From assembly GCA_905182985.1 (NCBI GenBank), contig CAJJDN010000030.1, positions 268,432-332,431 on the forward strand: 64,000 bases of DNA. The letters are read 5' to 3'. Under the pieces are notes generated by a model. The model saw only the letters and a list, made by a program, of their open reading frames with translations. It ran no database searches and was not told the DNA's origin. A program made the position numbers and the translations under genes. The DNA is from Paramecium sonneborni (lineage: Eukaryota; Ciliophora; Oligohymenophorea; Peniculida; Parameciidae). The first letter of the stretch is position 1, and every line of letters starts with the position of its first letter. Below are positions 63,507-64,000 of the stretch, in pieces.

Positions 63507-63861
63507 ATTAAGTTACGATTATAATAAGTTATTGCTTATACTATTTTTGGCATTACTAAATTAGATAGTTTGTACACTAATTAGATTAGAACATCATGGA
63601 AAAGATACTAATCTTGATTGCACTTTTGCCAAGCTTGTAAAATCTATGATTAAGTAAATCCATAAGTTTGATATTATTTTAAAATCTGGTTTAATTAATG
63701 TTGAGTGATTCGAAAACTTTTTAATAGATTTGCCTAAGAATAATTTTACATTATTGAATTATTAAATTTTATAATTAAAAATTTGATTAAAATAGAATAA
63801 AAATTATATTTTCTTTTCAGGTTGAAAAAACATTATAATAAATAATTGTGTTTTATAATTC
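63507..63861. other. Intergenic stretch upstream of the USP gene
   Basis: About 355 bases. A coding-like fragment (MDLLNHRFYKLGKSAIK, minus) lies at about 63.62 kb and could be an upstream USP exon, but no intron of acceptable size joins it. Confidence 0.35.
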
Positions 63862-64000
63862 TCATTATTTTTCCTATTTTTCTTTTTCTAAGCTTTCTTA
63901 GATTTCATGAAAATTAATTTATTGAAAAAATTCTTCATTTTTAAATTTATTTAGAAGTGTTATATTTTTAAAACTAACTTCAAAAATAATTACTATATTA
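63862..64000 (-). CDS. 3' end of a further gene (partial)
   Basis: The last 139 bases read on the minus strand as one open frame, with NKFKNEEFFQQINF and ESLEKEKQEKQ before TGA 63862-63864. The charged helical ending looks coding; the rest of the gene lies beyond the window. No identity can be given. Confidence 0.45.

Overview
The window is macronuclear-type DNA of a ciliate, most likely a Paramecium. TAA and TAG are read as glutamine and TGA is the only stop: almost every gene below runs through many in-frame TAA/TAG codons and ends at TGA, and standard-code reading breaks all of them. The DNA is very AT-rich, genes are packed tail to tail (some stops only 3-20 bases apart), and nearly every gene is cut by tiny introns of about 19-37 bases (GT...AG, mostly GTA...TAG). 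A Paramecium-type cysteine-rich surface antigen at 40.0-44.0 kb supports the genus. All exon structures here are inferred from frame, length arithmetic and protein-family fit; none is confirmed by transcripts.

Layout. 1-10.8 kb, minus strand: a partial anoctamin/TMEM16 protein, an IQ-motif coiled-coil protein, a small protein with an acylation motif, and a hormone-sensitive-lipase-type hydrolase. 10.9-21 kb: SHIPPO-repeat axonemal protein (+), FG/Ran-binding nucleoporin (-), a poorly resolved ubiquitin-like ORF, two hypothetical genes, a SWI3/SMARCC chromatin remodeller subunit (-), a twin-CX9C mitochondrial protein (+), a Q/N-rich protein (+) and a PDI (-). 22.4-29.1 kb, plus strand: an AGC kinase and a large Sec7 ARF-GEF. 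29.3-38.4 kb: coiled-coil protein, second AGC kinase, ARFGAP2/3, NAT9-type acetyltransferase, TTL-like ligase, SNF1/AMPK-like kinase and CaMK-like kinase. 39.4-51.8 kb: C2H2 protein, surface antigen, MORN protein, hypothetical protein, F-box-like protein, a two-TM protein and an SSNA1/DIP13 homologue. 51.8-54.8 kb is a gene-poor patch with a pseudogene and a 941-base run of N. 54.8-64 kb: Josephin protease, two hypotheticals, a citrate/2-methylcitrate synthase with a possible peroxisomal tail, a small membrane protein, a Rab, two coiled-coil genes, a USP deubiquitinase and the 3' end of another gene.

Together the genes describe ordinary eukaryotic cell biology with an emphasis on cilia and cortex (SHIPPO, SSNA1, MORN, TTL-like, IQ coils), Arf/Rab membrane traffic (Sec7 GEF, ARFGAP, Rab), protein kinases and ubiquitin removal. 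There is no sign of an operon-like or defence system. The most unusual points are the frequency of GTT/GTG 5' splice sites, a TTL-like enzyme lacking the usual acidic residue, a zinc-cluster motif inside the ARF-GEF, and the KANL tail on the citrate synthase.
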